The position numbers and the translations under genes were made by a program. Source: Aeolococcus sp035552595 (GTDB taxonomy: Bacteria > Chloroflexota > Dormibacteria > Aeolococcales > Aeolococcaceae). Taken from it: a stretch of DNA of 64,000 nt. Within the stretch, counting starts at the first letter, position 1; each line of letters opens with the position of its first letter. The stretch is from positions 8,200-72,199 of the forward strand of contig DASZKZ010000083.1 in the NCBI GenBank assembly GCA_035552595.1, given 5' to 3'. Positions 9,033 to 16,592 of this stretch are shown piece by piece. The notes below the pieces were generated by a model, which saw only the letters and a program-made list of their open reading frames with translations, made no database searches and was not told the origin of the DNA.

Positions 9033-10361
9033 AGTGAGAGCGCCGCCGAGGTCACCGACCTGTTGCAGCGGCTGATCCGCAACGGCTGCATCAACGACGG
9101 CACACCCGACTCCGGCCAGGAGATCCGCAACGCCGAGCTCCTGGCAGCGCACCTGCACGGATGCGGGGTGGAGATGGAGACGTTCGAGTCGCTACCCGGA
9201 CGCACCTCTCTGTTGGCGCGGCTGGAGGGCACCGACCCCAGCGCTCCCACGCTGATGCTGATGGGGCACACCGACGTGGTGCCCGTCGATCCGGCGGGAT
9301 GGCAGCGCGATCCGCTCGGCGGCGAGCTCGTCGACGGGGTGGTGTGGGGGCGCGGCGCCATCGACATGCTCAACCTGACGGCGTCGATGGCGGTGACCAC
9401 GCGACGTCTGGGCATCTCCGGGCGCAGGCCTCGCGGCACCCTGGCCTTCCTCGCCGTCGCCGACGAGGAGGCGGGCGGCACGCTGGGGGCGGGCTGGCTC
9501 GCCGAGCACGCGCCCGAATCGATCCGCTGCGACTACGTGATCACGGAGAACGGCGGCGTGCTGCAGCACACGCCGGCGGGCGAGCGCATCGGCGTCACCG
9601 TGGGCGAGAAGGGGATCTTCTGGTGCCGGATGACGGTGCACGGCACCCCCGGCCATGGTTCGCGTCCGCTGCACTCCGACAACGCGCTGGTCAAGGCGGC
9701 CGAGGTGGTCACCCGGCTGTCGGGGTATCGCACCTCCGCTCACATCACCGACGCATGGCGCCGCTGGGTCGCGGGGATGGGATTCGAGCCCGCGGTGGCG
9801 GCGGCGCTCGTCGATCCAGCGCGGATCTGGGAGGGCCTCGACGCCCTCCCCCGGGGCCTGGCCGGCATGGCCCACGCGCTCACCCACCTCACGGTCAGCC
9901 CCAACGTCGTCCACGGCGGCGAGAAGACCAACGTCATCCCCGGGCGTGTCGACCTGGAGATCGATCTCCGCAAGGTTCCCGGGCAGACCGACGAGGACGT
10001 GATGGAATTCTTCGACACCGCCCTGGGCCCTCTCCGCGACGCCGTCACCGTCGAGATCCTGCAGCGCGACGATCCGTCCGAGTCCCCGGTGGACACGCCT
10101 CTGTGGGAGGCCGTGACCCGGGCCGCCACCGCGGTGTACCCGGAGGCGAGATGCATCCCCACGCTGACCCCGGGAGGAACCGACGCCCGCTTCTTTCGCA
10201 ACCTGGGGATCCCCGCGTACGGCATGGCGCTGTACAGCCGGGCCATGTCCCTCGACCAGTTCAGCGCCATGTTCCACGCCAACGACGAGCGCGTCGACCA
10301 GGAATCGCTGCGGCTGACGGTCGAGCTCTACGACGCGGTGGCTCGCGACCTGCTCGGCTAG
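9030..10361 (+). CDS. M20-family metallopeptidase (ArgE/DapE/carboxypeptidase-like)
   Basis: A 443-residue zinc hydrolase. The metal site is visible as MGHTDVVPVD, GRGAIDMLN and VADEEAGGTLG. A dimerisation insert contains HGTPGHGSRPLHSDNA, with the conserved His-Gly, and the C-terminal metal ligand lies in the segment around FHANDERVDQESL. Members remove acyl or amino acid groups from N-acylated amino acids or dipeptides. The size and the EYDAVARDLL-like end resemble the ACY1/carboxypeptidase S branch. The substrate is not predictable. It has its own leaderless promoter signal. Confidence 0.92.
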   Translation: MSESAAEVTDLLQRLIRNGCINDGTPDSGQEIRNAELLAAHLHGCGVEMETFESLPGRTSLLARLEGTDPSAPTLMLMGHTDVVPVDPAGWQRDPLGGELVDGVVWGRGAIDMLNLTASMAVTTRRLGISGRRPRGTLAFLAVADEEAGGTLGAGWLAEHAPESIRCDYVITENGGVLQHTPAGERIGVTVGEKGIFWCRMTVHGTPGHGSRPLHSDNALVKAAEVVTRLSGYRTSAHITDAWRRWVAGMGFEPAVAAALVDPARIWEGLDALPRGLAGMAHALTHLTVSPNVVHGGEKTNVIPGRVDLEIDLRKVPGQTDEDVMEFFDTALGPLRDAVTVEILQRDDPSESPVDTPLWEAVTRAATAVYPEARCIPTLTPGGTDARFFRNLGIPAYGMALYSRAMSLDQFSAMFHANDERVDQESLRLTVELYDAVARDLLG

Positions 10362-10367
10362 AGGGCG

Positions 10368-11303
10368 CTAGCCGGCCAGCCTCTCGTCCTCGTCCAGGGC
10401 CTCGATGCGCATCACCGAGACGCGCTTGCGCATGGTGAGGACGCCGGGGTGCGACGCCACACAGCTTCCTGAGACCGGCGCGATGTCGGCGTAATCGCGT
10501 CCCACGGCGATGGTGACGTAGGTCATCCCCGCGCTCCGTCCGTGGGTGGGATCGAGGGCGAGCACGCGCGCGTGCCCCTCTCCGTCGGGCACCAGGACCT
10601 CCACCCAGGCGTGCGAGCCACCGCTGCCGAGCAGCTGGCCGGACACGTAGCGCGAAGGCAGGCCGAGCCCGCGCAGCACCGCCAGGAGCACATGGGCGAA
10701 GTCCTGGCACACGCCGGTTCGCTTGGCGTAGGCCTCGGCGGCGGTGGTGTGCACCGAGGTGACGTCGTGCGCGTAGGCCATCACCCGGAAGACGCGCCGG
10801 CACGCCGCCGCGGCCAGCTCGTCGCCGTGTAGCCCGGTGTCGCGGAGCTCGCCGACCAGCTCACCCAGGTCACCGTCGGGGGCGGTGAGCGCGGTGGGGT
10901 CGAGCAGGCGGCGGTCATGCAGCAGCGCGCCCGCCACCAGATGGGGGTGGTCGGTGCTGCGCTCGACCACGCTCCAGGAGATGAAGGTGACCTGTTCGGC
11001 GACGTAGGGGACCTCGATGTCGACGACGTGGTTGCCGAACTGGTCGCCGGCCGCGCGGATGCTCTTGGGAGTGGCATCGAGGATGCGCACGCTGCGCGCG
11101 ACGCGGCGCTGGTCTCCGTGGTGCTCACGGGGCTGCACCACCAGCCGCTGGCGCAGCCGTCGCACCGGACCCGCATACCTGTAGGTGATGCGCTGATGGA
11201 TCACGTACGCGCTGCGCCGCACCCGTGTCCAATCGACGGCCGCGGTGTCGACGCCGGCACCGCCCTCGATGACGTCACCCTCGTCGCCGAACGGAAGCCT
11301 CAT
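10368..11303 (-). CDS. Transglutaminase-like cysteine protease-fold protein (TG2 of the amidoligase island)
   Basis: A 311-residue protein starting at the ATG at 11301-11303, overlapping the stop of the upstream transglutaminase gene in an ATGA. An N-terminal bacterial transglutaminase-associated domain (HQRITYRYAGPVRRLRQRL, then QFGNHVVDIEVP) precedes the core. The catalytic triad is intact: Cys in TGVCQDFAHV, His in GSHAWVEV, Asp in LALDPTHG. Members of COG1305 of this kind sit beside circularly permuted ATP-grasp amidoligases and are thought to hydrolyse or transfer amide-linked peptide tags. It is probably co-translated with the gene upstream. Confidence 0.9.
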   Translation of the reverse strand: MRLPFGDEGDVIEGGAGVDTAAVDWTRVRRSAYVIHQRITYRYAGPVRRLRQRLVVQPREHHGDQRRVARSVRILDATPKSIRAAGDQFGNHVVDIEVPYVAEQVTFISWSVVERSTDHPHLVAGALLHDRRLLDPTALTAPDGDLGELVGELRDTGLHGDELAAAACRRVFRVMAYAHDVTSVHTTAAEAYAKRTGVCQDFAHVLLAVLRGLGLPSRYVSGQLLGSGGSHAWVEVLVPDGEGHARVLALDPTHGRSAGMTYVTIAVGRDYADIAPVSGSCVASHPGVLTMRKRVSVMRIEALDEDERLAG

Positions 11304-12178
11304 ACGGTGGGTCCGAAGTCGCCGCACACCGGCGGCGTCGAGGTCGACCAGGGGCGCGCGGACAACGGCTCCGCGGCCACGCGCATGGCCGTCAGAGGGG
11401 CACTTCCGTAGGTGGTCATCATGGCCACGTCGAGCGCGTCGCGGCCGCGCCCGATGACCACGCGCCCCGTCCGGCGCGCGTTGTTGCGCGGGTCGAAGGT
11501 GTACCAGTGGCCCCCGACATACGCCTCCAGCCAGGCTGCGAAGTCCATCGGTTCCGAGGGCGGTGGAACGTCGATGTCGGGGAGGTATCCGAAGCAGTAC
11601 CGGGCGGGGACGTTGAGCCCGCGCAGAAAGGCGACGGCGAGGTGAGCGAAATCCCTGCACACCCCGCGGCGCTCGACGTAGACGTCGCTGGCACCCGTCG
11701 CCGGGGTGCTGCTGCCCATGGTGAAGGTCAGGTTCTCATGCACCCAGTCGACGACCGCCTGGACGCGCATCCACCCCTCCGGCACGCCGCCGAACAGCGC
11801 CCATGCCGTGTTGGAGAGCCGGTCCGAGTCGCAGTACCGGCTGGCCAGGGTGAAGTGAAGAACGTCGTCGGGAAGCTCGGCCACGGGCACCTGGGCGGCG
11901 TCACCGTCGGCGTCGTCCACCGCGGCGGTGACCTCGACCTCCGCCTGGTAGCGGATGCGAGTGCGGCCGGGCCCAAGAGTGAGGCGGCGACAGACATTGC
12001 CATAGAGGTCGAGGTGGCGATGCACAGACACCTCGGGCTCCGTCTCCAGCTGGTTCTCGCGGAGGCCGAGCACGGCGTCGAGGCGCGGCTCCACCTGCAG
12101 GGTGAACGCCACCGGCCACTCCAGCTCGTGGACGAACTCGCAGCCGACTCGCAGCCAGCTGCTGGATCCCTCCGACAC
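11300..12178 (-). CDS. Transglutaminase-like protein with altered triad (TG1 of the amidoligase island)
   Basis: A 292-residue COG1305 protein starting at a GTG at 12176-12178. An N-terminal beta domain (residues 1-90) precedes the core. The nucleophile is present (RGVCRDFAHLAVAFLRGLNVPARYCFGYL) and the Asp is present (YTFDPRNN). However, the position of the catalytic His reads DFAAWLEAY, with Ala where TG2 and TG3 have HAW. It may therefore be inactive or use another general base. The start lies only 39 bp from the divergent ATP-grasp gene and follows a TAGACT -10 element without a Shine-Dalgarno sequence. Confidence 0.88.
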   Translation of the reverse strand: MSEGSSSWLRVGCEFVHELEWPVAFTLQVEPRLDAVLGLRENQLETEPEVSVHRHLDLYGNVCRRLTLGPGRTRIRYQAEVEVTAAVDDADGDAAQVPVAELPDDVLHFTLASRYCDSDRLSNTAWALFGGVPEGWMRVQAVVDWVHENLTFTMGSSTPATGASDVYVERRGVCRDFAHLAVAFLRGLNVPARYCFGYLPDIDVPPPSEPMDFAAWLEAYVGGHWYTFDPRNNARRTGRVVIGRGRDALDVAMMTTYGSAPLTAMRVAAEPLSARPWSTSTPPVCGDFGPTV

Positions 12179-12190
12179 GCTCGCAGTCTA
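12176..12190 (-). promoter_or_regulatory. Leaderless -10 element for transglutaminase gene TG1
   Basis: On the minus strand TAGACT (12190-12185) is followed by 6 nt and the GTG start. There is no ribosome binding site. It faces away from the -10 element of the divergent ATP-grasp gene in the same 39-bp gap. Confidence 0.5.
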
Positions 12191-12201
12191 CCGCCGGAGA
12201 G

Positions 12202-12220
12202 TAGTCTGCATGCACAAATG
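12202..12220 (+). promoter_or_regulatory. Leaderless -10 element for the ATP-grasp amidoligase gene
   Basis: TAGTCT at 12202-12207 lies 10 nt before the ATG at 12218, with no Shine-Dalgarno sequence. Its -35 region must overlap the -10 and start of the divergent gene, so the two promoters are probably mutually exclusive or co-regulated. Confidence 0.45.
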
Positions 12221-13648
12221 GCGAAAACCAAGCCGCCGTCATACCTGCCCGTGGACGCTGACGAATGCGTCGGGCTCGACGGCTTCGCGCGCACGCCGTA
12301 CGTCGACCTGCTCGGGGCTGTCACGCGCATGCAAAAAGAGCTGCCCACACTTAGGCGCGGCGCACAAGATTGGTTCGCCAGTCGCGGCGTGACGTTCGGC
12401 GTTCCCGACGATGGGGTGGCCCCCATCTTTCCCTTCGACCCCATCCCCCGGGTGATCGGCGCCTCGGAATGGCGCGGCATCCACCGGGCCCTCTCGCAGC
12501 GGGCGGTGGCGCTCGACCACTTCGTGTCCGATTGCTACGGGGCGCAGCGTGCTCTCCGCCACGGAGTGGTTCCCGGGAGGCTGGTGTACAGCAGCACCGG
12601 CTATCTGCGCGACATCGTCGGAGTGCGCCCGCCACGGTCCACCTGGTGTCACGTCGCCGGGATCGACGTGGTCCGGGTCCAGGGCTCGTTCTGCGTGCTC
12701 GAGGACAACGTGCGCGTGCCCAGCGGGGTCGCCTACGCGCTGGAGGCGCGCCGCGCCATGGAGAAGCTGGCTCCGGAATGGTTCGCCACCAGCGCGGTGC
12801 GGCGCATCGACGAGTACACCACCCGGTTGCGCCGCATCCTGCAGAGGATCGCGCCCCGGCCCTGGGAGGCCGCGATCGCTCTTCTCACACCCGGCTCGTA
12901 CAACGCCGCGTACTACGAGCACAAGCTGCTCGCCGAAGAGATCGGCGCCATCCTGGTCGAGGGCAACGACCTCATCGTCTCCGAGGACGAGGTGTACCGG
13001 CGTGACTCCGACGGCGGCGTCCACCACGTCGACGTCATCTACTCGCGGGTCAACAGCGACTGGCTCGACCCGCTGGTCTTCCGCAGCGAGTCGATGCTCG
13101 GTGCGCCGGGGATCATCGAGGCGTGGCGTCGCGGCAACGTGGCCATCGCCAACGCCCCGGGAACGGGTGTCGCCGACGACAAGGCGATCTATCCCTATGT
13201 CCCGGCGCTGATCCGCTACTACCTCGGTGAGGAGCCGCTGATGGACAACGTGCCCTCCTTCGATCTCGCTGACCCGGCGCAGCGCGCTCACGTCGTCGCC
13301 CACTTCGACAAGATGGTCCTCAAGCCGGTGGACGCCAGCGGTGGCTACGACATCCATTTCGGGCGCCTGGTCAGTGCGGCCGAGCGGGGCGAGCTGATCG
13401 CCAGGATCGACTCGGCGCCGCGGCAGTGGCTGGCGCAGGAGGAGGTGGAGCTGAGCCGGGCCATCTGCATGGACGCCAACGGTGGTCTCGAAGGCCGGGC
13501 GGTCGACCTGCGCCCCTTCGTGCTGCTCGATGAGCGACCATGGATCTCCCCGGGCGGCCTCACCCGCGTGGCCGCGGATCCCAATCAGCTGGTGGTCAAC
13601 TCGTCACAGGGTGGAGGCAGCAAGGACACGTGGGTGCTGAGTCGCTGA
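12218..13648 (+). CDS. Circularly permuted ATP-grasp type 2 amidoligase (COG2308)
   Basis: A 476-residue protein; the frame is open far upstream, but the family start is at the ATG at 12218. It carries the family blocks CVLEDNVRVPSGVAYALEAR, LLTPGSYNAAYYEHKLLAEE, LVEGNDL, VDVIYSRVNSDWLDPLVFR, GNVAIANAPGTGVADDKAIYPY, IRYYLGEEP, KPVDASGGYDI and the terminal NSSQGGGSKDTWVLSR. These proteins are predicted ATP-dependent ligases that form amide bonds on peptides or proteins. They usually occur with an alpha-E (COG2307) protein and transglutaminases. Here only transglutaminases are present. The stop overlaps the start of TG3. Confidence 0.93.
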   Translation: MAKTKPPSYLPVDADECVGLDGFARTPYVDLLGAVTRMQKELPTLRRGAQDWFASRGVTFGVPDDGVAPIFPFDPIPRVIGASEWRGIHRALSQRAVALDHFVSDCYGAQRALRHGVVPGRLVYSSTGYLRDIVGVRPPRSTWCHVAGIDVVRVQGSFCVLEDNVRVPSGVAYALEARRAMEKLAPEWFATSAVRRIDEYTTRLRRILQRIAPRPWEAAIALLTPGSYNAAYYEHKLLAEEIGAILVEGNDLIVSEDEVYRRDSDGGVHHVDVIYSRVNSDWLDPLVFRSESMLGAPGIIEAWRRGNVAIANAPGTGVADDKAIYPYVPALIRYYLGEEPLMDNVPSFDLADPAQRAHVVAHFDKMVLKPVDASGGYDIHFGRLVSAAERGELIARIDSAPRQWLAQEEVELSRAICMDANGGLEGRAVDLRPFVLLDERPWISPGGLTRVAADPNQLVVNSSQGGGSKDTWVLSR

Positions 13649-14535
13649 CCTTCGGGGTGTGGCATCACACCACTCTGCGCTACCTGGATTCGGTCGCGCT
13701 CTCCTACAACGAGGTGCGCATGCGCCCGCGCGACCGGGGCTCGCAGCGCACCATCGCGTTCTCGCTGCTGACCAATCCCGCGGCGGTGCCGCGCAGCCGC
13801 ATCGACTACTTCGGCAACTACGTCCACCGCGTCGACGTCACCGCCCCGCACGAGGCGCTGGAGTTCGTCGTCGACACCGTGGTGGAGAACAGCGAGCCAC
13901 GGCGGCGGCGTCTGCCCATGTGGTCAGCCGACATCCTTGCCGGCGACCCCCGTCTGGAATATGCGCTTCCCAGCCGTCGGGTGCCGCTGAGCGCGACCAC
14001 GCGCGCCCTCTGGAGAGAGTGGAACGGCGGCGACGTGAGCTACGACGCCGTGCTCGCCACCGCGGAGCGCATTCCCAAGGAGCTTCGCTACGTGACCGGG
14101 GCGACCACCGTGGAGTCCAGCATCGACGACCTGCTCGCCGGCGGCGCCGGCGTGTGCCAGGACTTCACCCATCTCTTCCTGGCCATGGTGCGCGGCGCCG
14201 GCTGGCCCGCCAGGTACGTCAGCGGCTACCTCGGTCCCGGCGGTGACCAGACCTTCATCGAAGGCCAGACCCATGCCTGGGCTGAGGTGTGCGGCGCGGA
14301 CGGCCGCTGGCTGGGTCTCGACCCCACCCACGGCGGCTTCACCGGTGTGGAGCACCTCCGCCTCGCGGCCGGGCGCGACTACAGCGACGTCGCCCCGCAT
14401 CGCGGACTCTTCTACGGGACCTCCGAGGGCGTCCGCCCGGAGGTGCTGGTGCGCGTCACCCGCATGTCCCACCAGCAGGTGGAGACGGTGCACCGCGGGG
14501 TGGCGGTGCACTGGCAGCAACAGCAGCAGCAGTGA
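13630..14535 (+). CDS. Transglutaminase-like protein with poly-Gln tail (TG3 of the amidoligase island)
   Basis: A 301-residue protein, most likely from the GTG at 13630, overlapping the ATP-grasp gene by 19 nt. The N-terminal associated domain (FGVWHHTTLRYLDSVALSYNE, FGNYVHRVDV) precedes a core with an intact triad: Cys in AGVCQDFTHLF, His in GQTHAWAEV, Asp in GLDPTHGG. The product ends HWQQQQQQ. The overlap implies co-expression with the amidoligase, so this enzyme is the most direct partner. It could remove, transfer or cross-link the product of the ligase. The six-Gln tail is unusual. Confidence 0.9.
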   Translation: MGAESLTFGVWHHTTLRYLDSVALSYNEVRMRPRDRGSQRTIAFSLLTNPAAVPRSRIDYFGNYVHRVDVTAPHEALEFVVDTVVENSEPRRRRLPMWSADILAGDPRLEYALPSRRVPLSATTRALWREWNGGDVSYDAVLATAERIPKELRYVTGATTVESSIDDLLAGGAGVCQDFTHLFLAMVRGAGWPARYVSGYLGPGGDQTFIEGQTHAWAEVCGADGRWLGLDPTHGGFTGVEHLRLAAGRDYSDVAPHRGLFYGTSEGVRPEVLVRVTRMSHQQVETVHRGVAVHWQQQQQQ

Positions 14536-14539
14536 CACG

Positions 14540-15571
14540 ATGCGTGCGCTGACCTTCGTGGGCCGGCGGCACGTCGAATGGAGGGATGTCCCCGACCCCC
14601 GCCTGCAGTCGGCGACGGACGCGATCGTCCGGCCGGTGGCGGCGACCACGTGTGACGTCGACCTGGTCATCCTGTTGGGCCGCTCACCCCTGCAGCCCCC
14701 GTTCGCCCTCGGCCACGAGTGCGTCGCGGAGGTGGTGGAGGCGGGCGAGGCGATCACCCACGTGGCCGCCGGTGACCTGGTGGTGGTGCCCTGGCACATC
14801 TCCTGCGGGCAGTGCGACCGCTGCGCCGCCGGCCTGCAGGCCCACTGCCGGGCGGTTGCCGAGCTGGCCATGTTCGGTGCGCCGCTCGGGGGTGACTGGG
14901 GAGGGCTGTTCTCCGACCTGGTCCACGTCCCCTTCGCGGACGCGATGCTGGTGCCGCTGCCCACCGGGCTCGACCCCGTCGCTCTCGCCTCGGCGGGCGA
15001 CAACTGGTCGCTGGCGTGGGGCATGGTGGCGCGCCAGCTGCAGGCACGGCCCGGAGGCTCGGTGCTGATCATGAGCCGGGGCAGCATCGGGCTGTACGCG
15101 TGCGACATCGCCGGGGCGCTGGGTGCGTCGCGGCGGCTCTACGTCGACCCCGACGCGGGACGGCGCGCCATCGCGGAGAGCTACGGCGCCGAGGTCACCG
15201 CCTCGACGGAGCCGCTGCGGCACGGTTTCGACCTGGCCGTGGAGGCGACCGGGCGGGTCGCCGACCTGGCCACGGCGTGCCGGTCACTGGTGCCCGAGGG
15301 GGTGTGCGAGAGCGCGGGGAATCACTTCCGCCGGGGCGAGCTGCCGCTGTTGGAGATGTACATGTCCGGCCTCACCCTCCACCTCGGGCGCGACAGCACC
15401 CGCGCCCACATCCCGGAGGCCCTGCGCCTGGCGGCGGGCGGAGCCGTCCATCCGCGCCGGGTCGTCTCCGATGTGCTGGACTGGGAGATGCTCCCCACCG
15501 TGCTGCCCGAGCTGCGACGCAAGCCGGTCTTCGTGCGCGGCCCCGTCGACCCGGGCGACCCTACGCGCTGA
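14540..15571 (+). CDS. Zinc-dependent alcohol dehydrogenase (MDR family)
   Basis: A 343-residue protein starting at the ATG at 14540, four nucleotides after TG3, so probably in the same transcript. It has GHECVAEVVEAGEAITHVAAGD (catalytic zinc His-Glu), then CGQCDRCAAGLQAHC (structural zinc cysteines). The coenzyme domain is around VLIMSRGSIGLYACDIAGALGA with SRRLYVDPD. The first zinc-ligand Cys is in TTCDVD. It oxidises an alcohol or polyol with NAD(P)+. Its link to the amidoligase island is positional only. Its end overlaps the convergent acyl-CoA dehydrogenase gene by 11 bp. Confidence 0.88.
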   Translation: MRALTFVGRRHVEWRDVPDPRLQSATDAIVRPVAATTCDVDLVILLGRSPLQPPFALGHECVAEVVEAGEAITHVAAGDLVVVPWHISCGQCDRCAAGLQAHCRAVAELAMFGAPLGGDWGGLFSDLVHVPFADAMLVPLPTGLDPVALASAGDNWSLAWGMVARQLQARPGGSVLIMSRGSIGLYACDIAGALGASRRLYVDPDAGRRAIAESYGAEVTASTEPLRHGFDLAVEATGRVADLATACRSLVPEGVCESAGNHFRRGELPLLEMYMSGLTLHLGRDSTRAHIPEALRLAAGGAVHPRRVVSDVLDWEMLPTVLPELRRKPVFVRGPVDPGDPTR

Positions 15572-16583
15572 CCGTGGTCGAGCGCGGGCCCAGCCCGCGC
15601 AGCTCCGAGATCCGATCGAGGTGGGAGTCGACGCCACCGAGCAGCCGGCCCGACGCCGCTGCCCGGCGGAGGAGCAGATGGCAATCGTGCTCCCAGGTGA
15701 AGCCGATGCCTCCATGCACCTGCAGCGACGACCCGGTCACCCGCCACGCCCCCTGCGCCGCGGCGATCTTGGCCACCGACGATGCGAAGGGGAGGACCGC
15801 GGCGTCGTGATCGGCCGTCCAGGCGGCGCAGAGGACGGCCGACCGGGCGCTCTCGACGTCGAGCAGCATGTCGGCGCAGCGGTGCGACACCGCCTGGTAG
15901 GCCCCGATGGGCCGGCCGAACTGCTGCCGGGTGCGCGCGTGCTCGACGGCCAGGTCGAGGGCGCGCTGCGCGACTCCGACGAGCTCGGCGCCGATAGCCA
16001 CCTCGAGGCGGTCGAGGGCGGGGCCGCAGTCGCCCGGCAGCGGCTCCGCCTGCGCCGCGTGCACGCGGGTGAGCCGGCGCGTCACGTCGATACCGTCGAG
16101 AGATTCGAAGCTGCACGAGTCCGCGGCGGCGATGGTGGCGTGCCCCGGTCCCACCAGCACCACCGCCGCCGCGCCATCGGCGTCCAGGGCCAGCGCGCTG
16201 CCGTCGGGCTGCACCATGGCGATGGCGCCGCGCATCGCTCCAGCGGCGAAGCCGGGCAGCCAGCGCTGCCGCTGCTGCTCGTCCCCGGCGCTCTGCACCA
16301 GCACGGCGGCGGCGGCGTTGCCGAAGAATGTTCCCGGGGCCAGGGCTTTGCCGAGTCCCTCGCACACCAGGGCGAGCTCGACAGTCCCCAGGCCCTGGCC
16401 ACCATGGCTCTGGTCCACCGCGGCGCCGGTCCAGCCCGCGCCGGCGAGCTCCCTCCAGAGCTGGGACCCGTCGTCCTCGCCCGCGACCCGGCGCCGCATC
16501 GCGGCGGGGTCCCAGCGAGCGCGGCAGAGCTCGTCGATGGCGTCGCGCACCGCGCGCTGGTCGTCACTGAGGTCGAATCGCAT
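15561..16583 (-). CDS. Acyl-CoA dehydrogenase family protein (second subunit of an adjacent pair)
   Basis: A 340-residue protein, shorter than typical 380-residue homotetrameric acyl-CoA dehydrogenases. It starts MRFDLSDDQRAVRDAIDELCRARWDPAAM, has the middle-domain region weakly conserved, and ends with the FAD-binding LQVHGGIGFTWEHDCHLLLRR. I do not see the usual catalytic Glu segment. Together with the preceding gene 10 bp away, this fits FadE-type alpha2-beta2 heterotetramers, in which one subunit carries the base and the other part of the FAD site; these are known from steroid side-chain degradation in mycobacteria. The actual substrate is unknown. Confidence 0.88.
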   Translation of the reverse strand: MRFDLSDDQRAVRDAIDELCRARWDPAAMRRRVAGEDDGSQLWRELAGAGWTGAAVDQSHGGQGLGTVELALVCEGLGKALAPGTFFGNAAAAVLVQSAGDEQQRQRWLPGFAAGAMRGAIAMVQPDGSALALDADGAAAVVLVGPGHATIAAADSCSFESLDGIDVTRRLTRVHAAQAEPLPGDCGPALDRLEVAIGAELVGVAQRALDLAVEHARTRQQFGRPIGAYQAVSHRCADMLLDVESARSAVLCAAWTADHDAAVLPFASSVAKIAAAQGAWRVTGSSLQVHGGIGFTWEHDCHLLLRRAAASGRLLGGVDSHLDRISELRGLGPRSTTVSA

Positions 16584-16592
16584 GGCCTGCTC

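Noticed and set aside
7300..9033. A 577-codon open frame on the plus strand opposite typA
   Set aside because: typA is certain on the minus strand; the antisense reading has no motif and runs into the peptidase start region.
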